Of a stretch of 31,387 nt of DNA, positions 23,825 to 31,280 are shown piece by piece. Where the stretch lies: positions 1-31,387 of the forward strand of contig CAMLLU010000064.1 of NCBI GenBank assembly GCA_946480925.1, given 5' to 3'. Origin of the DNA: an uncultured Rivibacter sp. GTDB lineage: Bacteria > Pseudomonadota > Gammaproteobacteria > Burkholderiales > Burkholderiaceae. Below the pieces are notes generated by a model, which did no database searches, had not been told where the DNA came from, and worked only from the letters and a program-made list of their open reading frames with translations. The position numbers and the translations under genes are program-made. The first letter of the stretch is position 1. Every line of letters starts with the position of its first letter.

Positions 23825-25870
23825 TCAGCGGGCCGCCCTGGCCTGCTCCCCCTTGCGCTGCATCACGTGGTCCAGCGCGCTGTCCACCGCCGCGAGCAGC
23901 TCCTGCACGTCCACCGGCTTGGTGAGGTAGCGGAAGAATCCCGCCGCCAGGCCTTGCTCCACTGCGCTGGGCATCGCGTTGGCCGTCAGCGCGATGATGG
24001 GGATGTGCGACGTGGCCGGGTCGCTGCGCAGGATGGCCTGCGCCTCGCGCCCGCTCATCGACGGCATGTTGTTGTCCATCAAGATGATGTCGGGCCGGTG
24101 CGCGCGCGCCAGCTCGACGCCGATGCGTCCGTCCGGGGCTGACAGCAGGCGCACGTCGGGGCGCGCGGCCAGCACCTGTTCCACCAGCCTCAGGCTGGCC
24201 GGGTTGTCTTCGACGCACAGCACCGTGGCCACGCCGTCATCGTGCGACGGCGGATCGCCGGGTGGTTCGGCTGGCCCGGCTTGGCCTTGAGGCTGCGGCT
24301 TCGCAGTAGCGATCTCCTTCGCGGCACTCTGCTTGAGCTCGATGGAGAACACGCTGCCCATGCCGGGCGTGCTGCTCACCGTGATGACGCCGCCCATCAG
24401 CTCGACCAACCGCTTGGTCACCACCAGCCCGATGCCCGTGCCCTCTTCGGCGCCCAGCTCGCGGCCCAGCCGGTTGAAGGGTTCGAACAGCAACTTCAGC
24501 TGTTCCGCACTGAGGCCCATGCCGGTGTCCTGCACCGAGATGCGCACGCGCTCGGGGCCGAGCGGCGAGCAGTCCACCACCACCGCGCCTTGCTCACGGT
24601 TGTATTTGATGGCGTTGGACAGCAGGTTCAGCAACACCTGCTTGAGCCGCGTACGATCGGCTTCCACCAGCATCTGCACGTCGCGCGGGAACAGCAGGTG
24701 AATGCCGCGCTGCGCGGCCAGCGGCTCGGTCATCGTCTGGCAGTCGAGCAGCACTTCCGAGAGTTGCACCGGCTCGACCGACAGCGTGAGCTTGCCGGAC
24801 TCGATCTGCGCCAGGTTGAGGATTTCGGTGATGAGCGTGAGCAGGTGCTTGCCCGCGCGCACCACGTGCTCGGCAAAGCCGCGCTTCTGTTCCGCGGTGG
24901 CCGGCATGGCTTCGTTGGCCAGCAGCTGGCCGAAGCCGATGATGGCGTTCAGCGGCGTGCGCAACTCGTGGCTCATGTTCGACAGGAATTCCGACTTCGC
25001 GCGGTTGGCACGGTCGGCCGATTCAGAGGCCAGCGCCAGTTCCCGGTTCGAGGTTTCGAGCTGCAGGGTGCGCTCGCGCACGCGCTCTTCCAGCTGCTCG
25101 TTGAGCCGCATCACCTCGTTCTGCGCGGTGCGCCGCTCCTCGACCTCGCGGGCCTTTTCGTTGTTCGACGCCTCCAGCGCATGCGTGCGCTGCTCGATCT
25201 CGGCCAGCATGTCGTTGAAGGCCCCGGCCAGCGCGCCTACTTCGTCGTTGCCGGCACCGTCGACACGGCGCGAATAGTCGCGCTGCCGCACCACTTCCCG
25301 CGCCACCTCGCCCATCGTCAGGATGGGCTGCGTGACGATGCGGCGCAGCCAGAACGACACCACCAGGGCCGCCAGCATCGCAATGAGCGTGACCACCACG
25401 GCAATGCCGGCATAGCTGAGCAGCCGGTCGTAGATCTCGTAGTCGGCGCGCACGTACACCGTACCAAGGATCTGGCCGCCCTCGACGACGCGCTTGAACA
25501 CCTGCAGTGCACGGCCTTCGATGAAAGTGCCGTCGCTGCCCGGCAGCTGCGGCAGCTCCCCGGGCCGCTCGGCCGCCTGGTACGAGGCGAACAACTCGCC
25601 GCGCGCGCCATAGACGGCCGCGCCGCGCACCTTGGGCTGGAAGCGCAGCAGCGCCAGGTTCTCGCGCGCCACCTTCGCGTCGTCGAAAGACAGCGCCGGC
25701 GCGGTGGCTCGCGCCAGCAGCTCGGCCTGCGCGTTCACGTCGGCCACCCAGCCGCGGTGGTAGGCGCGCAGGTCGTAGGCCACCATGGCGCCCAGCGCCA
25801 CCACCACGGCCACCAGCGTGGTGAGCAGCATCACCATCAACAGCTTGCGTTGCAGCGATCCACGGAACAT
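23825..25870 (-). CDS. CHASE8-HAMP hybrid histidine kinase (YfiN-like sensor head)
   Basis: This is an inner-membrane hybrid kinase of 681 residues. TM1 lies at about 11-33. A periplasmic region of about 115 residues resembles CHASE8 (ATAPALSFDDAKVARENLAL, KVRGAAVYGARGELFASYQ), the sensor head of the YfiN cyclase. TM2 lies at about 153-175 and HAMP at about 176-228. A long coiled coil (about 225-290) leads to HisKA H301 in NMSHELRTPLNAIIGFGQLL. The ATPase has LLNLLSNAIKYN, VQDTGMGL and EGTGIGLVVTKRLVELMGG. The receiver (about 548-670) has D599 in DIILMDNNMP and the Lys in YLTKPVD. There is no HPt, GGDEF or DNA-binding domain. ATG 25870 is 5 bases after the yfiR-like stop; the longer open frame upstream is out of frame within that gene. 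Last gene of a three-gene operon. Confidence 0.92.
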   Translation of the reverse strand: MFRGSLQRKLLMVMLLTTLVAVVVALGAMVAYDLRAYHRGWVADVNAQAELLARATAPALSFDDAKVARENLALLRFQPKVRGAAVYGARGELFASYQAAERPGELPQLPGSDGTFIEGRALQVFKRVVEGGQILGTVYVRADYEIYDRLLSYAGIAVVVTLIAMLAALVVSFWLRRIVTQPILTMGEVAREVVRQRDYSRRVDGAGNDEVGALAGAFNDMLAEIEQRTHALEASNNEKAREVEERRTAQNEVMRLNEQLEERVRERTLQLETSNRELALASESADRANRAKSEFLSNMSHELRTPLNAIIGFGQLLANEAMPATAEQKRGFAEHVVRAGKHLLTLITEILNLAQIESGKLTLSVEPVQLSEVLLDCQTMTEPLAAQRGIHLLFPRDVQMLVEADRTRLKQVLLNLLSNAIKYNREQGAVVVDCSPLGPERVRISVQDTGMGLSAEQLKLLFEPFNRLGRELGAEEGTGIGLVVTKRLVELMGGVITVSSTPGMGSVFSIELKQSAAKEIATAKPQPQGQAGPAEPPGDPPSHDDGVATVLCVEDNPASLRLVEQVLAARPDVRLLSAPDGRIGVELARAHRPDIILMDNNMPSMSGREAQAILRSDPATSHIPIIALTANAMPSAVEQGLAAGFFRYLTKPVDVQELLAAVDSALDHVMQRKGEQARAAR

Positions 25871-25875
25871 GGCAG

Positions 25876-26481
25876 TCAACCCGGTTTCTGGACCACGCGC
25901 CGCGCCACCGTGAGCAGCCGCGCGCTGATCTTGAGGTTGCTGGACTCGGCCGTCGGCAGCGAGATGTCGAAGCGCACCTTGTCGTTGACGACCACGAAAT
26001 TGATCACCGCGCCGGCAGGCTCCCGCTCGAACTCGGTGACCGTGAGCGTGGGCTGCCCCTTCGTGCCGGCCAGCACTTCGCCCAGCCGGGCGGCATGCGA
26101 GCGCGCCACGTAGACGATGTGCACGCCCGCGAGCGGGTCGCCCGGCGTGAGCTTGCGCACCACCAGCGGCCGCTTCTCGGCCGCCTGCTGGCCTGCGGCG
26201 GTGCGCGCCAGCTCGGCGTACACCGCTTCGCTGCCGAACACACCGATCGTGATGGGGCTGTCCGGCTTCTCGAAGGTCTGCTCCGGCCATTCGACGTAGC
26301 TCGCGAACTTGCAGACGAAGGCCGCCTTGACCTGGTATTCGAGCGGCGGGGCGTCGCCCTGGCACCAGCCGGCCATGGGCACGGCGCAGGCCAGCACGAG
26401 GGCCAGCCCGGCGCGCACGGCCCGGCGCCGTGTCGTGCAGGAGCCTGGGGCAATGGCTTCGCTACGCAGGGTCGTCACCAT
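25876..26481 (-). CDS. YfiR family periplasmic protein (DUF4154)
   Basis: This is an exported protein of 201 residues. After a signal sequence (RAVRAGLALVLACAVPMAG, cleavage near residue 41), the mature part starts with the YfiR hallmark EYQVKAAFVCKFASYVEWPEQTF. It continues with ITIGVFGSEAVYAELA, VHIVYVARS and the final INFVVVNDKVRFDIS...ARLLTVARRV. In Pseudomonas, YfiR is a periplasmic repressor of the CHASE8 domain of YfiN. Here the next gene encodes a kinase with a CHASE8-like head, so the same contact is plausible. The mature protein has only one Cys (C57), so it lacks the disulfides described for Pseudomonas YfiR. GAGGAGG lies too close to ATG 26481; GTG at the next codon is spaced better. 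Confidence 0.9.
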   Translation of the reverse strand: MVTTLRSEAIAPGSCTTRRRAVRAGLALVLACAVPMAGWCQGDAPPLEYQVKAAFVCKFASYVEWPEQTFEKPDSPITIGVFGSEAVYAELARTAAGQQAAEKRPLVVRKLTPGDPLAGVHIVYVARSHAARLGEVLAGTKGQPTLTVTEFEREPAGAVINFVVVNDKVRFDISLPTAESSNLKISARLLTVARRVVQKPG

Positions 26482-26487
26482 CCCTCC

Positions 26488-28425
26488 TCAGAACCTGCTC
26501 GTCAGGCCGAGATACACGCCGCGGCCCAGCTCGCCGCGCGTGCCGACGTCGTTGAACTCGCCATGGCCGCCGTCGAGGTTGTAGCCCGCCAGCCACAGCT
26601 CGAGGCCGGGGCGCGGCTGCCAGCCCACGCGCAGGTCGAAGGCCGTATAGGCCGGTACTTCCGGGTCCGAAAGCGCCGAAACATGACGCAGCGTCGCGTC
26701 GAGTTCGACATTGCCCGGCAGGTCCCACGACGACCGCAGCAACCAGCGGTGCTCCGGGTTGGCTCCTTCCGCGACCAGCAGGCTGGCGCTGTCGTTGCTG
26801 CCGTGCTTGAGCGAAAGGTCCTGCCAAAGCCGGCTGAAGCCGGCGTTCAGCCGCCACCGCGCGGTGGGCTGCCAGCTGCCCCACAGCTCCACGCCCTGCG
26901 TGCTGCCCTCCATGCCGTTGGCGAAGTAGACGAAGGTGCGGCTGGGCGCCAGTTCCTGCGTGCGCAGGTGGTCGTAACGGGCGTGGAACACCGTGGCCGA
27001 CAGGGAGGTGTTGCTGCTCGGCTGGCCGCGGTAGCCCAGCTCCGCCACGTTGGCGGTCTCGGAACGCACGCCTGGGCCGCCGGCCAGCAGGAAAGGCGGC
27101 TGGCCCGGCACATAGGTGTCGCGGTCCAGCCGCGAAGGCGCGCGCACCGTGCGCGACAGCGCACCCCACAGCAGGTGGCTGTCATGCCACTTCCAGGCCA
27201 GGCGCAGGTTGGGCAGCAGCTCGGTGCCGGTGTAGTCGTTGCGCTCGACACGCGCACCGAGGGTGAAGCGCAGTTGCTCGGTAAGCGTCACTTCGTCCTG
27301 CGCGAACAGGCTCGCCCAGTCGTGGCTCACCTTCGGGGGCAGGAAGGCGACATAGGTGCTGTTGGTCACGTCGTCCCTTGCGTAGCGGTACTGGGCCCCC
27401 CAGACCACCTGGTGGCCATGCATGGGGCGCAACGTGTGCTGCACCTGCAGGTCGGCAATGTCGAGCTGCTCCGAAAACGTGGGGGGCGTGACGCGGTTGG
27501 TGCGGTCGTAGTAGGCCTGCGCCAGCACGCTGGCGCCTCCGCCGAGCGGTCGCTGCCAGCGCGCCACGAGGTTGGCGCCCGAGGTGGAGATGCTGTCGAG
27601 CGCCAGGTTCGCCCCAGTGCTCAGGGTGCCCGGCAGCGGCTGCTCCCGCCAGCCGTCGTAGGCATTGCCGAACACCGTGAAGCCGTCGCTGCCGGCCTGC
27701 CACTCGGTGCGAAAGCCCACCTGCGTGTGCCCGCGCTCGTCGTTCACCAGCGCGCCGGAGGCTGTTTCGCCATGGCGCTGCTGCGTATGTCTTGCATAGG
27801 CGCGCCATGTCCCGCCGTTGGCCAGACGCCCGCCGTAACGCACGGCTGCTCCGGCCTCCTGGTTGCCCGCACCGGCTGAGGCCAGCCAGCCTTGCGTGTC
27901 GGCGGTCGGCCGCATGATGACGTTGATGACGCCGTTCACCGCATTGGTGCCCCACAACGTGCCGCCCGGACCGCTGATGACCTCGATGCGCTCCACGTCT
28001 TCGAGCATCACGTCCTGCACGTCCCAGAACACACCCGAGAACAGCGGCGTGTAGACCGAGCGCCCGCCGATGAGCACGAGCAGCTTGTTGGCCGCGTTGC
28101 CGTTGAAGCCCCGGGGGCTGATGGAATAGCCGCCGTTGTAGACCTGTGCCACGTGCAGGTTGGGCGCCAGGCGCAGCGCTTCGGGCAGGCTGGTGGCACC
28201 CGAGCGGCGGATGTCTTCACCGGTGATGACGAACACCGAGGCCGGCACGTCCGACAGGCGCTCGGCGCGCTTGGACGCGGAGGTGACCTCGATGTTGCTG
28301 AGCTCCTCGAGGCTCAGGTCCAGCAGCGTCGGGCGTTGCGAAGCTGCCGCCAGCGCCTCGGCGGGCGGCCCGACCAGCACCGCTGCCAGGGCCGCACAAC
28401 AACGCCAACGACGGTCTGCCACCAC
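26488..28425 (-). CDS. TonB-dependent outer-membrane receptor
   Basis: This is a 645-residue outer-membrane receptor. A short signal sequence precedes LLDLSLEELSNIEVTSASKR, the opening of a receptor subgroup often found beside regulatory genes. The plug (about 55-165) shows DVPASVFVITGEDIRRSG, LPEALRLAPNLHVAQ, PRGFNG and VERIEVISGPGGTLWGTNAVNGVINVI. The barrel ends in GRGVYLGLTSRF with a terminal Phe. The start is GTG 28425 with GGGAGG six bases upstream. The stop is 6 bases before the yfiR-like gene. No cobalamin or Fur-type site was recognised. Ligand unknown; coupling to YfiR and a kinase suggests a sensing role besides transport. Confidence 0.93.
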   Translation of the reverse strand: MVADRRWRCCAALAAVLVGPPAEALAAASQRPTLLDLSLEELSNIEVTSASKRAERLSDVPASVFVITGEDIRRSGATSLPEALRLAPNLHVAQVYNGGYSISPRGFNGNAANKLLVLIGGRSVYTPLFSGVFWDVQDVMLEDVERIEVISGPGGTLWGTNAVNGVINVIMRPTADTQGWLASAGAGNQEAGAAVRYGGRLANGGTWRAYARHTQQRHGETASGALVNDERGHTQVGFRTEWQAGSDGFTVFGNAYDGWREQPLPGTLSTGANLALDSISTSGANLVARWQRPLGGGASVLAQAYYDRTNRVTPPTFSEQLDIADLQVQHTLRPMHGHQVVWGAQYRYARDDVTNSTYVAFLPPKVSHDWASLFAQDEVTLTEQLRFTLGARVERNDYTGTELLPNLRLAWKWHDSHLLWGALSRTVRAPSRLDRDTYVPGQPPFLLAGGPGVRSETANVAELGYRGQPSSNTSLSATVFHARYDHLRTQELAPSRTFVYFANGMEGSTQGVELWGSWQPTARWRLNAGFSRLWQDLSLKHGSNDSASLLVAEGANPEHRWLLRSSWDLPGNVELDATLRHVSALSDPEVPAYTAFDLRVGWQPRPGLELWLAGYNLDGGHGEFNDVGTRGELGRGVYLGLTSRF

Positions 28426-28457
28426 CGCGCCTCCCTGAAGGCTGACTTCATTGCGGC

Positions 28458-28477
28458 GCAGCGGCGGTTGCCGCTGC
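28458..28477. repeat. 8-bp hairpin in the receptor leader, shares a 14-base core with a second hairpin
   Basis: Arms GCAGCGGC (28458-28465) and complement (28470-28477) flank a GGTT loop, 33 bases upstream of the receptor start. The 14-base core GCGGCGGTTGCCGC recurs exactly in the hairpin at 28568-28585. Confidence 0.55.
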
Positions 28478-28567
28478 CACTCCGCTGTCGGAATTGAACC
28501 GTGTCCGGCGGGGAAAAGTCCAGTCCGGACTTGTTCGGGGCATGTGTATCGCTCACAGCCCTTGCAA

Positions 28568-28585
28568 AGGCGGCGGTTGCCGCCT
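28568..28585 (-). terminator. Hairpin downstream of osmC
   Basis: Arms AGGCGGC (28568-28574) and complement (28579-28585) flank GGTT. On the minus strand the stem is followed by TTTGC, a weak intrinsic-terminator layout, 18 bases after the osmC stop. It shares its core with the hairpin at 28458-28477. Confidence 0.5.
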
Positions 28586-28603
28586 AGTCAACGAACCAAT
28601 GCC

Positions 28604-29029
28604 TTACGTCTGCAGGCTCGCCTGCAACGAAATGTGGGCATTGAGCACGCGCGAGACGGGGCAGTTCTTCTTCGCGTCCGCCGCGATCTCCTCGAACTGC
28701 GCCCGGTCGATGCCGGGCACCTTCGCGTCGAGCTGCAGGTCGATGGTGGTGATGGTCCACTTGCCTTCCACCTGTTCCAGCGTGAGGCTGGCCCTGGTGG
28801 CGATGTGTTCCGGCGTGTAGCCCTTCTGGCCCAGGCTGGCCGACAGCGCCATGCTGAAGCAGCCGGCGTGCGCGGCTGCGATCAGCTCCTCGGGGTTGGT
28901 GCCCTTGCCGTTCTCGAAGCGGGTGGTGAACGAATACTGGGCCGCCTCGAGCACACCGCTCTCGGTGGACACGGTACCTTTGCCGCTCTTCAGGTCGCCT
29001 TGCCAGACGGCCGATGCGCTGCGCTTCAT
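28604..29029 (-). CDS. osmC: OsmC family organic hydroperoxide peroxidase
   Basis: This is a cytoplasmic thiol peroxidase of 141 residues that reduces organic hydroperoxides. The peroxidatic Cys is C57 in [13 protein letters not shown], and the resolving Cys is C123 in [12 protein letters not shown]; both match E. coli OsmC (C59, C125). The activating Arg (R37 in [16 protein letters not shown]) and nearby Glu residues are present. The ending [12 protein letters not shown] is usual for the family. ATG 29029 has AAGGAG 7-8 bases upstream. It is transcribed divergently from the chromate transporter genes. Probably stress induced by analogy; no operator was recognised. Confidence 0.94.
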   Translation of the reverse strand: MKRSASAVWQGDLKSGKGTVSTESGVLEAAQYSFTTRFENGKGTNPEELIAAAHAGCFSMALSASLGQKGYTPEHIATRASLTLEQVEGKWTITTIDLQLDAKVPGIDRAQFEEIAADAKKNCPVSRVLNAHISLQASLQT

Positions 29030-29172
29030 GGCTGTGCTCCTTCGTGGATGACGGGCTGAGAAATTAGCGCAGGCGACCCGCCGGCCGCGCGCAGCGGGCC
29101 CGACGCCACATATCCCGCAAGGGTCTTGGCCGGCCGGCCCGGCCGCATGGGCTCCATAGAATCGCTGCCGCC

Positions 29173-29796
29173 ATGAAACGTGACGCGCCTCCTACCACCC
29201 TCACCCCTGTGGCGCTTCAGCAGCCGGCCTCCTGCACCGATCTCTTCCTCACCTTCACGACCCTCGCATTGCAGGGCTTCGGCGGCGTGCTGCCGGTGGT
29301 GCAGCGTGAGCTGTGCGAACGCAAACGCTGGCTCACGAAGGAGCAGTTCCTCGAAATGCTGGCGCTCGCGCAGGTGCTGCCGGGGCCCAACGTGTGCAAC
29401 GTGTCGCTCATGGTGGGCGACCGCTTCTTCGGCACACGCGGGGCGTTCGCCGCGCTGGCCGGCATGATGAGCGTGCCGCTGGTGCTGGTGCTCCTGCTCA
29501 CGGTGCTGTACGCGCAGTTCGCGGCCAACGCCGTCGTGTCCGGCGCCCTGCACGGCATGGGGTCGGTGGCGGCCGGGCTCATCATCGGCACCGCTTTCAA
29601 GCTCGCCGCACCGCTGCGGCGCAGCCCCATGGGCCTGGCCAGCTGCGTGCTGTTCGGCGCGGCGACCTTCCTGATGATCGTGGTGCTGCGCTGGCCGCTC
29701 GTGTGGGTACTGCTCGGCGTGGGCTCGCTGGCCTGCGGATTCGCGGCATGGCGCCTGCAGCGTGCCGCTGCGACGGGAGGGGCCGATGGACCTTGA
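29173..29796 (+). CDS. Chromate transporter, N-terminal-type half (CHR family, short form)
   Basis: This is an inner-membrane protein of 207 residues equal to one half of full-length ChrA. The conserved start LFLTFTTLALQGFGGVLPVVQREL, the WLTKEQFLEMLALAQVLPGPNV motif with PGP, and four to five later helices identify the family. Members export chromate or transport other oxyanions with protons. The gene overlaps the second half by 11 bases. The start ATG 29173 lacks a strong ribosome site. The paired short form suggests a heterodimer with the next product. Chromate specificity is by family only; no chrB or chrF regulator is here. Confidence 0.92.
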   Translation: MKRDAPPTTLTPVALQQPASCTDLFLTFTTLALQGFGGVLPVVQRELCERKRWLTKEQFLEMLALAQVLPGPNVCNVSLMVGDRFFGTRGAFAALAGMMSVPLVLVLLLTVLYAQFAANAVVSGALHGMGSVAAGLIIGTAFKLAAPLRRSPMGLASCVLFGAATFLMIVVLRWPLVWVLLGVGSLACGFAAWRLQRAAATGGADGP

Positions 29797-30310
29797 ACTC
29801 TGGCTCACCCTGGCCGGGCAGTTCCTGCTGCTCTCGCTGCTGTCCATCGGCGGCGCCATCACGGTGGCGCCCGAGATGCACCGCGTGCTCATCACCCAGC
29901 ATCACCTGCTCAGCGAAGCGCAGTTCACGTCGTCGATCGCCATTGCCCAGGCGTCGCCCGGCCCCAACGTGCTGTTCGTCGCCGTGCTGGGCTACCAGGC
30001 CGGCGGGCTGGCGGGCGCTGCCGCCCTCATGATCGCCATCATGCTGCCCTCGACCACGCTGGCGTTCGCAGCGGCCCGTTGGCGCCACGCCCGACGCGAC
30101 TGGTTGCCGGTGCGCGCCTTCACCGTCGGCATGGCACCCATCACCATCGCGCTGCTGGTGTCCACCGGCTGGCTGCTGTCCGCACCCGCGAGCCAGTGGC
30201 ACGGCTGGCTGCTCACCGCGGCGGCCGCGTTGGTGGTGTGGCGCACCAGGCTGCACCTGCTGTGGCTCATCGGCGCGGGAGCTCTGGCCGGTGCGCTGGG
30301 CTGGGTTTAG
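29786..30310 (+). CDS. Chromate transporter, C-terminal-type half (CHR family, short form)
   Basis: This is the second half-transporter, 174 residues. It shows the same family pattern: LAGQFLLLSLLSIGGAITVAPEM, LLSEAQFTSSIAIAQASPGPNVLFV with the PGP motif, then several hydrophobic helices. ATG 29786 has a very strong GGGAGGGG site inside the end of the first half and overlaps it by 11 bases, so translation is coupled. The frame also opens at GTG 29762, but homology begins with MDLELWLTLAG. It likely pairs with the preceding product in an antiparallel dimer, as inferred for split CHR proteins. Confidence 0.92.
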   Translation: MDLELWLTLAGQFLLLSLLSIGGAITVAPEMHRVLITQHHLLSEAQFTSSIAIAQASPGPNVLFVAVLGYQAGGLAGAAALMIAIMLPSTTLAFAAARWRHARRDWLPVRAFTVGMAPITIALLVSTGWLLSAPASQWHGWLLTAAAALVVWRTRLHLLWLIGAGALAGALGWV

Positions 30311-30320
30311 CTCACCACAG

Positions 30321-30605
30321 ATGACCACCAACGTCATGGTCTTGCACAACCAGGCGGCTTCGCGCTTCGAAGCCACGGTGGAAGGCCTGCCGTGCGTGGC
30401 CGACTATTCGCTTCGCGGCGACATCGTCACCTTCACGCACACGGAAGTGCCGGCCTCGCTGCAGGGCCGAGGCATTGCAGCGGCGCTCGTGCGAACCGCG
30501 CTCGACTGGTGTGCGGAACAAGAGCTGCGCGTCGTGCCGGCCTGCAGCTACGTGCGCGGCTACATGCAACGCCACCAGGACACGCAGCGGCTGCTGGCGT
30601 CCTAG
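30321..30605 (+). CDS. Small GNAT-type N-acetyltransferase (COG2388/YjdJ-like)
   Basis: This is a 94-residue minimal acetyltransferase-fold protein. It shows the family pattern: FEATVEGLPCVADYSLRGD, FTHTEVPASLQGRGIAAALV with the acetyl-CoA loop QGRGIA, and VVPACSYVRGYMQRH with the conserved Cys before YV. The length agrees with YjdJ-like proteins (90-100). ATG 30321 lies 10 bases after the chromate transporter stop, so it may be the last gene of that operon. A longer frame from 30291 overlaps the transporter and lacks likeness. Substrate unknown. Confidence 0.88.
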   Translation: MTTNVMVLHNQAASRFEATVEGLPCVADYSLRGDIVTFTHTEVPASLQGRGIAAALVRTALDWCAEQELRVVPACSYVRGYMQRHQDTQRLLAS

Positions 30606-30638
30606 TGGCGTCTTACTGGCACTGCGGGCCTTCGCCCG

Positions 30639-31142
30639 TCACCGTGTCGGCGGGGTCGTTGCCGGTGGCGTCATCGGCTGCTGGGGCATCGGCTCTGGCG
30701 CAGGCTGGCCGGTCGCCGGGGCGGCTGGCGCCATCTGCGTCTGCGGCGCGGGTTCCACCGTCACCAGTTCGCGGTAAATGCCGCCGGCCTCCACGCTGCC
30801 GCTCGTGGTGCCTTCGCCCCGTATGCGAGCCTGGCACTCGTCGCGGTCGTCCACCGGCAAGGCGTTGCAGCGCAACATCGCGTTCTGTTCATAACGCGCG
30901 GCCTGCCCGTCGTCGAGACGGCCCTTCAAGGCCTCACCTCGTGCTGCGGCGGCTTCCTGCAAGCAGGTACGGCGGTCCTGGTGTGACTGGCCCGACAGGC
31001 ATTGCGTGCGCTCCTGCTGGTAGCGCGCTTCCACCTCTGACTTGCTGGCCGGGGCCGCCCACGCAACGGACGTGCCGAGCAAGGCGGCCAGGGCGCAGGC
31101 CAGCGCCGTTCGACCCGGATGTCGTGCTCGTGCTGAATTCAT
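30639..31142 (-). CDS. Exported protein with CX10C-type cysteine segments and Pro-rich tail
   Basis: I do not recognise a named family. The 167-residue protein has a signal peptide (RTALACALAALLGTSVAWA, cleavage before APASK). A helical Gln/Glu/Arg-rich region contains two Cys pairs: CLSGQSHQDRRTC (11 residues between) and CNALPVDDRDEC (10 between). The second fits the pattern of the three-repeat protein at 11521-12069. After GGIYRELVTVEP the C-terminal 45 or so residues are Pro/Ala/Gln/Met-rich and probably disordered. ATG 31142 has AAGGAG 6 bases upstream; the frame continues to 31235 without support. Periplasmic location expected; function unknown. Confidence 0.82.
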   Translation of the reverse strand: MNSARARHPGRTALACALAALLGTSVAWAAPASKSEVEARYQQERTQCLSGQSHQDRRTCLQEAAAARGEALKGRLDDGQAARYEQNAMLRCNALPVDDRDECQARIRGEGTTSGSVEAGGIYRELVTVEPAPQTQMAPAAPATGQPAPEPMPQQPMTPPATTPPTR

Positions 31143-31260
31143 GGTCACTCCTTCGTGCAGTTGCATCCGTAAAAACTCTAGAGCGACCGAAGGGGTGTGC
31201 CTTGTCAGACATGGCTGTCGGCAGCCGGCCGGCAAGCGGCCGCCGTGCTGTAGGACTGAT

Positions 31261-31274
31261 CCCGCAAGCGCGGG
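31261..31274 (-). terminator. Small hairpin after the right-edge gene
   Basis: CCCGC and GCGGG arms flank AAGC, 6 bases beyond the stop of the partial right-edge gene. It is short and without a T-run; a longer GC-rich complementarity with the end of the coding region (GCTTGCGCGGG near 31289-31299) is also possible. Confidence 0.3.
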
Positions 31275-31280
31275 TGCCCG

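Noticed and set aside
24242..27879. Very long plus-strand open frames opposite the hybrid kinase, YfiR and receptor genes
   Set aside because: High third-position GC removes stops from antisense frames; the products are low-complexity and span several confirmed genes.
28426..28603. Possible cobalamin or Fur-type control element before the TonB receptor
   Set aside because: The gap is only 178 bases and no B12-box or Fur-box-like sequence was visible; it contains two simple hairpins.
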